From contig NZ_FMUJ01000005.1 of the NCBI RefSeq assembly GCF_900100965.1, forward strand, positions 620,001 to 684,000: a DNA stretch of 64,000 nucleotides. The letters are read 5' to 3'. The notes below the pieces were generated by a model. The model saw nothing but the letters and a program-made list of their open reading frames with translations. It did no database searches and was not told the origin of the DNA. Below are positions 17,949 through 25,377 of this stretch, one piece after another. The stretch comes from Variovorax sp. EL159. GTDB taxonomy: Bacteria; Pseudomonadota; Gammaproteobacteria; Burkholderiales; Burkholderiaceae_C. Made by a program: the position numbers and the translations under genes. Numbering within the stretch: the stretch's first letter is position 1; every line of letters begins with the position of its first letter.

Positions 17949-18506
17949 TCATCGCGCCGCGGGCAGCGCCATGACGAGCGTGCCTTCCCAGCGGACCTGC
18001 GGCGCTTGCGCCGATGCGTCCTTGCTGCCTGCTGCGGGTGTCGTGGGCGTCGTCGGCGTTGCGGCGGGGGCGCGGGTCAGGTGGGCTTCGCGAGGCACCG
18101 CGTGGGCGTTGCCGCGTGCCTGCGCCAGCCATTGGGCGACCGCCTGCGCGGGCGCCGCGCGCAGCGTGACGGTGGCACCGTCGCCGCCGGCGTTCATGAG
18201 CTGGGCGTTGTGGGTGCCCAGGCCCTCGCGCACCGAGGTTTCGAGCGCACGCATGGCGTCGTCGCGGTTCAGCCGGGGCTGCGACTGCATCGCCTTCGCG
18301 CGGTTCTGCAAGGTGGCCATCTGCTGCAGCTGGGCATCGAGCTTCGCGTGTTCGGCCGGGGCCGCGGCCAGCGTGCGCAACGCGGGTGCGAGCGCAATCC
18401 ACCAAAGCAAGGCGAGTGCCACGAGCGCGACCGCGGCGGCGACCAGGCGGCGCTCGCGCGCTTCAAGGGTGGCCCAGCGGGCCTTGAGCTGTTCGCTGAA
18501 ATTCAT
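17949..18506 (-). CDS. gspM: Type II secretion protein GspM
   Basis: A 185-residue bitopic inner-membrane protein that partners GspL in the assembly platform. It starts MNFSEQLKARWATLEARERR, has one membrane segment (about 24-45, LVAAAVALVALALLWWIALA) and a periplasmic coiled-coil plus ferredoxin-like region. A Thr/Pro-rich linker lies near residues 148-162 (PAATPTTPTTPAA). Its ATG overlaps the gspL stop by 4 bp, so the two are coupled. Confidence 0.88.
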   Translation of the reverse strand: MNFSEQLKARWATLEARERRLVAAAVALVALALLWWIALAPALRTLAAAPAEHAKLDAQLQQMATLQNRAKAMQSQPRLNRDDAMRALETSVREGLGTHNAQLMNAGGDGATVTLRAAPAQAVAQWLAQARGNAHAVPREAHLTRAPAATPTTPTTPAAGSKDASAQAPQVRWEGTLVMALPAAR

Positions 18507-19717
18507 CGGGTGGCCTCGGCCTGTACCAGCAGCAGATCGCCTTCGGTGCGCACGTTGTAGCCACGCGGCGCGAGCGCACCGGTGAGCTGGGAGACCTCGG
18601 ACGGTTGCAGCCCGAGGCCGCGCAGGCGCAACTGGCCGGCGCTGTAGTCGACGGCGGCCGGCACCTTGCCCGGCGGCAGGTTGGTGGCGAGCGCGCCGAC
18701 CATCGGTTCGAAGTCGCTGCTGGCCACGTCGCCCACGGCCTGCTGCAGTGCCGCGACCTCGCGCGCCATCTGCAGCGGCGCGTCGACCACGATCTTCACC
18801 GAGGGGAAGGTCTGGGTGAGGATGGCGTCTGCAGCTTTGCGCTTGGCTTCGAGCGCATTGCGCTCTTTCCAGGCCCAGGCATTGAGGCCGATCAGTTGGG
18901 TCAGCAGCAGCGCGACGGCGCCCCAGCGCGCGGCGCGCCACTCGGGTGCGTAGCGCAGGGTCTGGAGCACCGAGGCGAAACGCTTGCCGGCACGCGCACG
19001 GCCGGTTGCGGCAAGGTCGAACTGCGCCAGCTCCCAGGGCGTGCGCGCGGCCTGCAGCCAGCGCTGCGGCGTCTGCACGATGGGCACGCGGCGCCCGAGC
19101 AGGTGCTCGGCCGTTTCGGCCACGGCGGGCTCGGTGGTGATGACGGCGGTGTCGAGCGGCAGGCCGCCCGACAGGGCCAGCCCGGCACCGGCCAGCGGCA
19201 GCGAGACGACGCCATCGGCATCGCAGACGGTGAGCTGCGGCGCCTCGGGTTCGCCCGTGATCTGCAACAGCGGCGGGCCGTCGGCCGGCTGCGGCGCGAA
19301 CTCGGGGACGATGCGCACCACGCGCCGCCCCGCCGCTTCGAGCCCCTGCACGACGCTGCGCAGCCAGATGCGGTTGCAGGCCGCGACCCACACCGGCGTG
19401 CCGGCAGCCTTGGCGTCGGGTTCGAGCGCGAAGTGCAATGCTTCGGGGTCGTCGAGCAGGTGCTCTTCGAGCAGGCCGTCGAGCACGGCGCGCAGCTTGG
19501 AGGCGCTGCCCGTGCTGCCCTTGGGCAGCGTGACGCGGTGCCACGACAACGCGGCCGAAGGAATGCCGAGCGTGACTTCTGTGCTCGATGGCAGGAGCGC
19601 CAGCAGCGCGCGGCCTTGGTTGCGCAACGCAATGCCGTCGTCGCCTGCCTGGGCCCAGTCGTACTCACCCGCGGCGTCGGCCGGAGGGAGGGGGGCAATG
19701 AGCAGCAGGGGAGTCAT
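18503..19717 (-). CDS. gspL: Type II secretion protein GspL
   Basis: A 404-residue inner-membrane protein that anchors GspE to the membrane. The large cytoplasmic actin-like domain (about 1-250) includes LRAVLDGLLEEHLLDDPEALHFAL; then come one membrane segment near residue 265-285 (AARWGAVALLLTQLIGLNAW) and a periplasmic ferredoxin-like domain. Length and order fit the family. It is preceded by a 128-bp gap after gspK, the largest gap in an otherwise close-packed operon. That gap may carry an internal promoter, but I see no convincing -35/-10 pair. Confidence 0.92.
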   Translation of the reverse strand: MTPLLLIAPLPPADAAGEYDWAQAGDDGIALRNQGRALLALLPSSTEVTLGIPSAALSWHRVTLPKGSTGSASKLRAVLDGLLEEHLLDDPEALHFALEPDAKAAGTPVWVAACNRIWLRSVVQGLEAAGRRVVRIVPEFAPQPADGPPLLQITGEPEAPQLTVCDADGVVSLPLAGAGLALSGGLPLDTAVITTEPAVAETAEHLLGRRVPIVQTPQRWLQAARTPWELAQFDLAATGRARAGKRFASVLQTLRYAPEWRAARWGAVALLLTQLIGLNAWAWKERNALEAKRKAADAILTQTFPSVKIVVDAPLQMAREVAALQQAVGDVASSDFEPMVGALATNLPPGKVPAAVDYSAGQLRLRGLGLQPSEVSQLTGALAPRGYNVRTEGDLLLVQAEATR

Positions 19718-19771
19718 GTCGATCTTGGAAAAGCCGGTGATTGTAGGTGGGCGTCTTACAGCAGAACGCTC

Positions 19772-19846
19772 TTATTTCGATAGCGTAACTCGCAGATATG
19801 ACGCTTCTGGAACGGCCTTTTTGAGGAGGAAGATTACTTTCGACAT
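19772..19846 (-). CDS. Possible 24-residue peptide in the gspK-gspL gap
   Basis: A short open frame begins with an ATG that overlaps the gspK stop as TGATG and runs for 24 codons to a TAA 54 bp before gspL. The peptide starts MSKVIFLLKKAVPEASYL and is basic and partly hydrophobic. It fills part of the only long gap in the operon, and this DNA is visibly poorer in G and C than its surroundings. It could be a real small gene, a leader that carries coupling from gspK to gspL, or chance. Confidence 0.25.
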   Translation of the reverse strand: MSKVIFLLKKAVPEASYLRVTLSK

Positions 19847-20856
19847 CAGGGTTTGACCGGAGTGTTCGTCGCACCGGCGCCGCGCGTGCGCCAGACCGTC
19901 GTCACCGTGATGCCGTTGCGCTGCAGGAGCGAATGTTCCTCGACCCAGGTGCGGTCCAGGCGCAGGCGGCCGTACACCTCGAAGAACTGGGTGCCCACGC
20001 CATGCTGCGTCGCGTTGAAGGGCGAGCTGCCGTTGGGCAATGCGGCATTGGCGGCGGCGAGATCCTTGAAGAAGGCGCGCGTGCGGCGGTCGACCAGCTG
20101 CCGCGCGTTGGCGATGCTGAGCGACTCCATGCTGGCGCTGATCGCCTCGGCGCTGGCGGTGTTGATGTTGAGCGTGGTGCGCACCGGAAGGATCGTCACG
20201 TAGGGTTGCAGCGCCGCGGCGGTCGAGGGCGAGAGGCCCAGCCACACCAGCTGCGAGACCTCTTGCGGCAGCAGCGGCGCGGCACCGGCATCGACGTCGG
20301 CGCTGCCATCGGCTGTGGTGCCGTTCGACAGTGCGCTGGCCAGGCCGGCGGTCATCCGGTTGAGTTCCGACACCGGCAGCCCCAGCAGGTTGAACAGCCG
20401 GGTGAAGGTGGCGACAGCGGCCGGCGCCGGCTTGCCGCCATCGACCAGCGACAGCACGTTGAGCTTGGACTGCGCATCGACGATGCGGCCCGAGAGAAAC
20501 GCGTCGGGCAGGCCGTCGAGGCTGTCGCTCGACACGTTCTTGTCGGCCGCCAGGAAGCTGGTGAGGCGCGCTTCTTCGAGCGGCACCGCCCAGGGCTCGC
20601 CCAGGTAATCGGCGCCGCCGGCGCGGCCGTCTTCGGCAAGGATCAGGCGCGACCAGTCGAGCGCGCCGATCAACACCCAGGCGGCCTGCACGCGTGCGCG
20701 CTCGGCGCCTTCGACTTCCGATGCGCGCCATTGCTGCCACAGCGCCGCAGCGGAGAAGGTGGCGACCAGCATCACCGTCAGCATGGCGGCGAGCAGCGCG
20801 GCACCGGCCTGGCGGCGCGCGCGTTGCATCGGCTGGGTGGTGCGCGGCGTCGTCAT
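19846..20856 (-). CDS. gspK: Type II secretion minor pseudopilin GspK
   Basis: GspK caps the tip of the pseudopilus with GspI and GspJ. The 336-residue product has a prepilin-like leader in which RRQAG precedes a hydrophobic stretch (AALLAAMLTVMLVATFSAAA). It lacks the Glu5 seen in the other pseudopilins, as is normal for GspK. Further family marks are WVLIGALDWSRLILAEDG, the calcium/alpha-domain segment near DAQSKLNVLSLVDGG, and LNINTASAEAISASM, a helix-hairpin-helix-like block. The start at 20856 overlaps the gspJ stop by 4 bp (ATGA). Confidence 0.92.
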   Translation of the reverse strand: MTTPRTTQPMQRARRQAGAALLAAMLTVMLVATFSAAALWQQWRASEVEGAERARVQAAWVLIGALDWSRLILAEDGRAGGADYLGEPWAVPLEEARLTSFLAADKNVSSDSLDGLPDAFLSGRIVDAQSKLNVLSLVDGGKPAPAAVATFTRLFNLLGLPVSELNRMTAGLASALSNGTTADGSADVDAGAAPLLPQEVSQLVWLGLSPSTAAALQPYVTILPVRTTLNINTASAEAISASMESLSIANARQLVDRRTRAFFKDLAAANAALPNGSSPFNATQHGVGTQFFEVYGRLRLDRTWVEEHSLLQRNGITVTTVWRTRGAGATNTPVKP

Positions 20857-21665
20857 GATTTCGGCGCTCCGACCGTCGGCCGGACCCAGTCGCGGGTGAG
20901 GACGCCCGACAGTCCGTCGCCGGGCGGCAGGCTCAGCACCAGGCGCACGCCATCGGGCATGTTGACGATGGGGGTGGTGGGGCTGGCTGGGTTGCCCGGC
21001 GTGGGCGGATTGGTCGGCGGAGGCGTGGCGGCGGGCAACTCGCCGGCCGGCACCCAGGTGTTGTCGCGGAAGAAGAAGAGCTGCCAGCTGTCGGCGGCCA
21101 TCAAGGCGACGTCGCCGTAGCCGCCCGGTTGCGCGCCACCGTCTTGCGCCCAACTGGCGGCGAGGTTCCAGGCCTGCTGCCATTCGCCGCGCGTGGTGAA
21201 GGTGGGCGATTGCCAGCGTCGCCAGCGCACGCCGTCGGGGCCGCCGCGCAGTGTCCATGCCACCACCTGCACCGCCGGTGCGGCCGCGTCGCTGTTGCGG
21301 CGGGTGAGGCGCAGCACGCGGCCATCCCAGTCGATCGGACGGGTCTGGGCGAGCGCGGTCGTGGCGTCGAGGTCGGCGCCCCACTGGGCGAGCGTGGCTT
21401 GCAGCGTCAGCACGGCGTCGGCGCGTTGCTGGTTCTGCGTGGTGGCGCGCGACATGCTGTCGAGCCCGCGCCAGCTCACGAGCGACAGGAGCGCCATCAC
21501 GGAGATGGCGACCAGCAACTCGATCAGAGTGAAGCCGCGCGCCCGATGTCGCGAGGCCCGCTGCTGGAGCATCGGGGAGCGGGCTTCGTCCGGCCGTGGG
21601 TGTTGCGCCCGGCAAGGAGAAGAAGGAGAAGCGACGCGAGGCGCGTGCAGCCTGGGGCCGGTCAT
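20853..21665 (-). CDS. gspJ: Type II secretion minor pseudopilin GspJ
   Basis: A tip pseudopilin with the prepilin peptidase site G|FTLIELLVAISVMALLSL. The start at 21665 is preferred because GGGAGG lies 6 bp upstream and the ATG overlaps the gspI stop as TGATG. This gives a 270-residue precursor with a long basic leader (about 45 residues). A second ATG at 21572 would give the short leader usual for the family but has no good ribosome-binding site. The C-terminal half has a Pro/Thr-rich loop. Start choice is uncertain; the family call is not. Confidence 0.9.
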   Translation of the reverse strand: MTGPRLHAPRVASPSSPCRAQHPRPDEARSPMLQQRASRHRARGFTLIELLVAISVMALLSLVSWRGLDSMSRATTQNQQRADAVLTLQATLAQWGADLDATTALAQTRPIDWDGRVLRLTRRNSDAAAPAVQVVAWTLRGGPDGVRWRRWQSPTFTTRGEWQQAWNLAASWAQDGGAQPGGYGDVALMAADSWQLFFFRDNTWVPAGELPAATPPPTNPPTPGNPASPTTPIVNMPDGVRLVLSLPPGDGLSGVLTRDWVRPTVGAPKS

Positions 21666-22051
21666 CAGTACCTCCCCACGATGGTCGAGATGCGCAGGAT
21701 CGGCGCGTTGCCTTCGTCGCGCACCTGCACGTCGACGCGGCGGAAGTTGGGATTGAGCGTGGGCACCGTCGAGGTCGTCACGTTGAACGACGCGCCCGCC
21801 TGCACGCAGATCGAACCCGAATCGCCCACCGCCGGCATCTGCCGCGACAGGCGGGCCTTGGCGAGTTCGTTCTCGGCGCACAGGTCGGCCAGCACCAAGT
21901 CGGACTGGCGCTGCGCATTGCGCGTGAGCGACATCGTGGCCTGCGAGCCGGCGGCGAGCGCCAGTGCGACGATGCCCAGGGCGATCAGCACCTCGATCAG
22001 CGTGAAGCCGCCGTCGCTGCGCGAGGAAGAAGAAAAGGGCCGGCGGCTCAT
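21665..22051 (-). CDS. gspI: Type II secretion minor pseudopilin GspI
   Basis: A 128-residue precursor, MSRRPFSSSSRSDGG|FTLIEVLIALGIVALALAA, with the consensus prepilin cleavage site and Glu5. The rest, including ENELAKARLSRQMPAVGDSG and the C-terminal beta strand RVDVQVRDEG, fits GspI, the scaffold of the pseudopilus tip. Its ATG overlaps the gspH stop by 4 bp and its stop overlaps the gspJ start. Confidence 0.92.
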   Translation of the reverse strand: MSRRPFSSSSRSDGGFTLIEVLIALGIVALALAAGSQATMSLTRNAQRQSDLVLADLCAENELAKARLSRQMPAVGDSGSICVQAGASFNVTTSTVPTLNPNFRRVDVQVRDEGNAPILRISTIVGRY

Positions 22052-22551
22052 GGCACGGCGGAGACGGTGAAGGGGCGCAGCCCGTCGGTGGCGATACGCA
22101 GCGCGCGCGCGGGCGGGCCGGCGGAATACAGCGTGACCTGTTGCGCCGCAATGATCGGGTCGGGCCCGAGCTGCAAGGCGGGAACCAGCACGCCACTGGC
22201 GAGCGAGACCTGGGCCGTGATGCCTTCGGCGACCCAGCCGCCAGGCAGCGCGTCGGCCGGCAGGCCATCGAACACGAAGCTGCCTTCGACCGGCCGCCAA
22301 CGCACCGCGACGCCACTGGCCCGCGATTGGGCGCGGGCCGATTCGAGAAGGGCGGCGAGCCGGTCGGCCTCGCGGTCGAGCTTGGCGGCGTTGGTGTCGC
22401 GCATCGCGAAGCTCACGCTGGCGGTGGCGATCGCGATGATCGCGATCACGACGATCAACTCCAGCAGGGTGAAGCCGCCGAGGGCGCGGCGCTGCTGCTT
22501 GGGGTGGCGGCGGGCGCCGGTGCCGCTACTGCCAGCTGCCGATGTCGGCAT
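22048..22551 (-). CDS. gspH: Type II secretion minor pseudopilin GspH
   Basis: A 167-residue precursor with cleavage site G|FTLLELIVVIAIIAIATASVS and Glu5, then a globular beta domain (LAALLESARAQSRASGVAVRW is the usual alpha1-to-beta transition of GspH/FimT proteins). GspH links the tip complex to the GspG shaft. Its only good start, at 22551, lies 26 bp inside the end of gspG in another frame, a rather long overlap for this operon. Confidence 0.9.
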   Translation of the reverse strand: MPTSAAGSSGTGARRHPKQQRRALGGFTLLELIVVIAIIAIATASVSFAMRDTNAAKLDREADRLAALLESARAQSRASGVAVRWRPVEGSFVFDGLPADALPGGWVAEGITAQVSLASGVLVPALQLGPDPIIAAQQVTLYSAGPPARALRIATDGLRPFTVSAVP

Positions 22552-22966
22552 TCTTGCCTTCGCCGCCGCTCACGCCGTCCGCGCCGAACGAGAGCACGTC
22601 GATTTCGCCCTTGATGCCCGGGTTCAGGTACTGGTAGGGATGGCCCCAGGGGTCGTTGGGCAGCTTCTCGACGTAGGGCTTCCAGTTGGGGGCGGCCGGG
22701 CCGGTGGTCGGGCGCGTGAGCAGCGCCTGCAGGCCCTGCTCGGCGGTCGGGTAGCGCTGGTTGTCCAGGCGGTAGAGCTTGAGCGCCTGCATCAGGTTGT
22801 TGATGTCGGTGCGGGCGGCCGTCACGCGGGCGTCGTCGGCGCGCTCGATCACGTTCGGCACGATCAGCGCTGCCAGCACGCCGATGATGACCAGCACCAC
22901 CATCAGCTCGATCAGCGTGAAGCCGCGTTGGGCGGTGCGGGAAGCGGCACGAAGGAATTTGGTCAT
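22526..22966 (-). CDS. gspG: Type II secretion major pseudopilin GspG
   Basis: The main subunit of the pseudopilus shaft. The 146-residue precursor has the leader MTKFLRAASRTAQRG, then FTLIELMVVLVIIGVLAALI with Glu5. The mature domain shows the hallmark block NNLMQALKLYRLDNQRYPTA, LPNDPWGHPYQYLNPG, and the C-terminal calcium-binding loop (FGADGVSGGEGKNADIGSW). It is the first gene of the long leftward gsp operon, 49 bp from divergent gspC. The ribosome-binding site is weak. Confidence 0.96.
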   Translation of the reverse strand: MTKFLRAASRTAQRGFTLIELMVVLVIIGVLAALIVPNVIERADDARVTAARTDINNLMQALKLYRLDNQRYPTAEQGLQALLTRPTTGPAAPNWKPYVEKLPNDPWGHPYQYLNPGIKGEIDVLSFGADGVSGGEGKNADIGSWQ

Positions 22967-22994
22967 AGGTTGGGCGACATGGTTCGGAAAGCGC

Positions 22995-23015
22995 GCTGCA
23001 TGATAATCCGCGGCC
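22995..23015 (+). promoter_or_regulatory. Extended -10 promoter just upstream of gspC
   Basis: A TGATAAT element places a -10 hexamer (GATAAT) at 23002-23007, only 8 bp before the gspC ATG. If used, transcription would start at or next to the start codon and the gspC message would be leaderless. No ribosome-binding site is seen before that ATG, which agrees. No convincing -35 hexamer is seen. Confidence 0.35.
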
Positions 23016-23645
23016 ATGACAAGTCCTTACTCCGCAGCCCGCTGGCATGCCCCACTTGCAACGACCGGTCTTTGGGCACTGGCCGCCGGCGCCGCGGTGT
23101 TCTGGGGGCTGCGCCTGGCCTCGCCGGCCGACGCTGTGGCGGCCGCGGCGACGATGCCGCGCCCTTCGGTGTCTGCCGATTCCGATGCGGTCGCGCGGTT
23201 GCTCGGCGTGCTGCCTTCGACGAGCACGGCACCCGTGGCCCCCGAGGCGGCCAGTCGCTTCGCGCTGTCGGGTGTGGTGGCGGACCCCTCGAAGCAAGGG
23301 GCCGCGCTGATTTCCATCGATGGCAAGCCGCCCCGGCCGTTCCGCGTCGGCTCGAAGGTGGGCGACAACTACGTGCTGCAGTCGGTGGGTGTGCGTGCGG
23401 CGACGCTGGGTGCGCAGGTCGATGGACCGGCCGCGTTCACGCTGCAGTTGCCCGTGCGCGCGCCGATCAGCGTCAGCAGCAGCGTGCCGCCGCCTCCGCT
23501 GGCAACGCCTGCGCCCCAGGCCGCGCCGGCAGGGCTTCTGCCCGCGACCATGCCGGCTGTCGCGGCGCCGCCGCAGATGGGCGGCGGGGCCCTGCAACAG
23601 CAGCCGGCGATGACGCCGCCGCCCCAGGGGGGCGCCGCTCAGTAG
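23016..23645 (+). CDS. gspC: Type II secretion protein GspC
   Basis: A 209-residue bitopic protein that couples the inner-membrane platform to the secretin. It has a short cytoplasmic N-terminus, one membrane segment (about 15-34, ATTGLWALAAGAAVFWGLRL) and a periplasmic homology region (about 80-145, FALSGVVADPSKQGAALISI to AAFTLQLP) that binds GspD. There is no PDZ domain; the C-terminus is a Pro/Gln/Gly-rich tail. gspC is divergent from the gspG-F operon, an arrangement also found in Burkholderia. A terminator follows 30 bp after the stop. Confidence 0.9.
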   Translation: MTSPYSAARWHAPLATTGLWALAAGAAVFWGLRLASPADAVAAAATMPRPSVSADSDAVARLLGVLPSTSTAPVAPEAASRFALSGVVADPSKQGAALISIDGKPPRPFRVGSKVGDNYVLQSVGVRAATLGAQVDGPAAFTLQLPVRAPISVSSSVPPPPLATPAPQAAPAGLLPATMPAVAAPPQMGGGALQQQPAMTPPPQGGAAQ

Positions 23646-23675
23646 CAGCGCCGTTGTTGCGCGAGCGAATGAACG

Positions 23676-23707
23676 AAAAAGCCGGCCTTGCGCCGGCTTT
23701 TTCTTTT
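23676..23707. terminator. Bidirectional terminator between gspC and ilvA
   Basis: The stem GCCGGC-cttgc-GCCGGC (23681-23697) is flanked by A5 on the left and T5CTTTT on the right, so it can stop transcripts from both gspC (plus) and ilvA (minus), which converge here. Confidence 0.88.
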
Positions 23708-23717
23708 CCGCCGTGCG

Positions 23718-25328
23718 TCAGGCCTGCAGGAACAGCCGGTAGGCGGGGTTGGCCGTTTCCTCGACGTAGGGATAGCCCAGCGTTTCGAGGAAGGCATCGA
23801 ACGCGGCGGCCTCACCGGCCGGCACTTGCAGCCCGACCAGGATGCGGCCGTAGTCGGCGCCCTGATTGCGGTAGTGGAACAGGCTGATGTTCCAGTTCGG
23901 CCGCATCAGGCTGAGGAACTTGAGCAGCGCACCCGGGCGCTCGGGGAACACGAAACGCAGCAGCCGCTCGTCGTGCGCCAGGCCCGTGCGCCCGCCGACC
24001 AGGTGCCGCAGATGCTCCTTGGCGAGTTCGTCGTGCGTGAGGTCGAGTGCGTCGAAGCCGTGGTCGATGAAGGTCTTCGCGATGGTGGCCGATTCGCCGC
24101 GCGCCGACGTCGTGAGGCCGACGAACACATGGGCCTTGGCGGCATCGCTGATGCGGTAGTTGAACTCGGTCACGTTGCGCGGCGCGCCGCCACCCGAAGG
24201 CGCGGCGGTGTTCGCGGGCATCTCGCTGATCAGCTCGCAGAAGCGGCGGAAGCTGCCGCGCTCCTCGGGAATCGTGACCGCGAACAGCGCCTCGCGTTCT
24301 TCGCCGACTTCGGCGCGCTCGGCAACGAAACGCAGGCGATCGAAGTTCATGTTGGCGCCGCACAGGATGGCCGCGTAAGTCTCGCCGTGGCGACCGTGCT
24401 GCGCCACGTATTCCTTGATGGCCGCCACCGCCAGCGCGCCCGCCGGTTCGACGATGCTGCGCGTGTCGACGAAGATGTCCTTGATGGCGGCGCACACGGC
24501 GTCGGTGTCGACGGCGATGTAGTCGTCCACCAGCTCGCTGGCGATGCGGAAGGTTTCTTCGCCCACGAGCTTGACGGCGGTGCCGTCGGAGAACAGGCCC
24601 ACGTCGGGCAGGTTCACGCGCTCGTGCGCGGCAACCGATTGCATCATCGCGTCGGAGTCGTTCATCTGGACGCCGATCACCTTGATCTCGGGGCGTACCG
24701 CCTTGATGTAGTTGGCCACACCGGAGATCAGACCGCCGCCGCCGATCGCGACAAACACGGCATCGAGCGGCCCCTGGTGTTGCCGCAGAATTTCCATGGC
24801 GATGGTGCCTTGGCCCGCAATCACATCGGGGTCATCGAAGGGATGAACGAAGGTCAGGCTTTGCTGCGCCTGCAATTCGAGCGCGTGCAAGTAAGCGTCT
24901 GAATAGCTGTCGCCGTGCAAGACGATTTCGCCACCGAAGCCGCGCACCGCATCGATCTTCAATTGGGGTGTTGTCACCGGCATGACGACGACTGCGCGCG
25001 TGCCGAGCTTGCGCGCACCCAATGCGACGCCTTGCGCATGATTGCCGGCTGACGCGCAAATCACACCGCTTGCCAATTGCTCGGCACTCAGGTGCGCCAT
25101 CTTGTTGTACGCGCCGCGCAATTTGAAGCTGAAGACCGGTTGCTGGTCCTCGCGCTTGAGCAGCACGGTATTGCCGAGCCTCTCGCTGAGTGCTCGCGAC
25201 TTCTCGAGCGCGGACTCGACCGCAACGTCGTAAACCCGGGCGTTGAGAATTTTTCTGAGATAGTCAGCGGGCGTCAGCGCCGAATGAACAGGCGCACCGC
25301 GCATGATTTTTTTCAAGGGAGTTTTCAT
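23718..25328 (-). CDS. ilvA: Biosynthetic threonine ammonia-lyase
   Basis: This PLP enzyme deaminates L-threonine to 2-oxobutanoate, the first step of isoleucine synthesis. In the 536-residue product the PLP lysine is K69 in FSFKLRGAYNKM, the phosphate-binding glycine loop is GGGGLISG, and two C-terminal ACT-like regulatory domains occupy about 340-535. These domains mark the long, isoleucine-inhibited biosynthetic form as opposed to catabolic TdcB. The start at 25328 has no clear ribosome-binding site; another ATG at 25301 is possible. It is divergent from an integrase gene, with only 13-49 bp between the starts. Confidence 0.95.
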   Translation of the reverse strand: MKTPLKKIMRGAPVHSALTPADYLRKILNARVYDVAVESALEKSRALSERLGNTVLLKREDQQPVFSFKLRGAYNKMAHLSAEQLASGVICASAGNHAQGVALGARKLGTRAVVVMPVTTPQLKIDAVRGFGGEIVLHGDSYSDAYLHALELQAQQSLTFVHPFDDPDVIAGQGTIAMEILRQHQGPLDAVFVAIGGGGLISGVANYIKAVRPEIKVIGVQMNDSDAMMQSVAAHERVNLPDVGLFSDGTAVKLVGEETFRIASELVDDYIAVDTDAVCAAIKDIFVDTRSIVEPAGALAVAAIKEYVAQHGRHGETYAAILCGANMNFDRLRFVAERAEVGEEREALFAVTIPEERGSFRRFCELISEMPANTAAPSGGGAPRNVTEFNYRISDAAKAHVFVGLTTSARGESATIAKTFIDHGFDALDLTHDELAKEHLRHLVGGRTGLAHDERLLRFVFPERPGALLKFLSLMRPNWNISLFHYRNQGADYGRILVGLQVPAGEAAAFDAFLETLGYPYVEETANPAYRLFLQA

Positions 25329-25377
25329 TTGCTAACTGACGATGATAAGAGGCATCGGGATTGCTTGCGGATATGAC

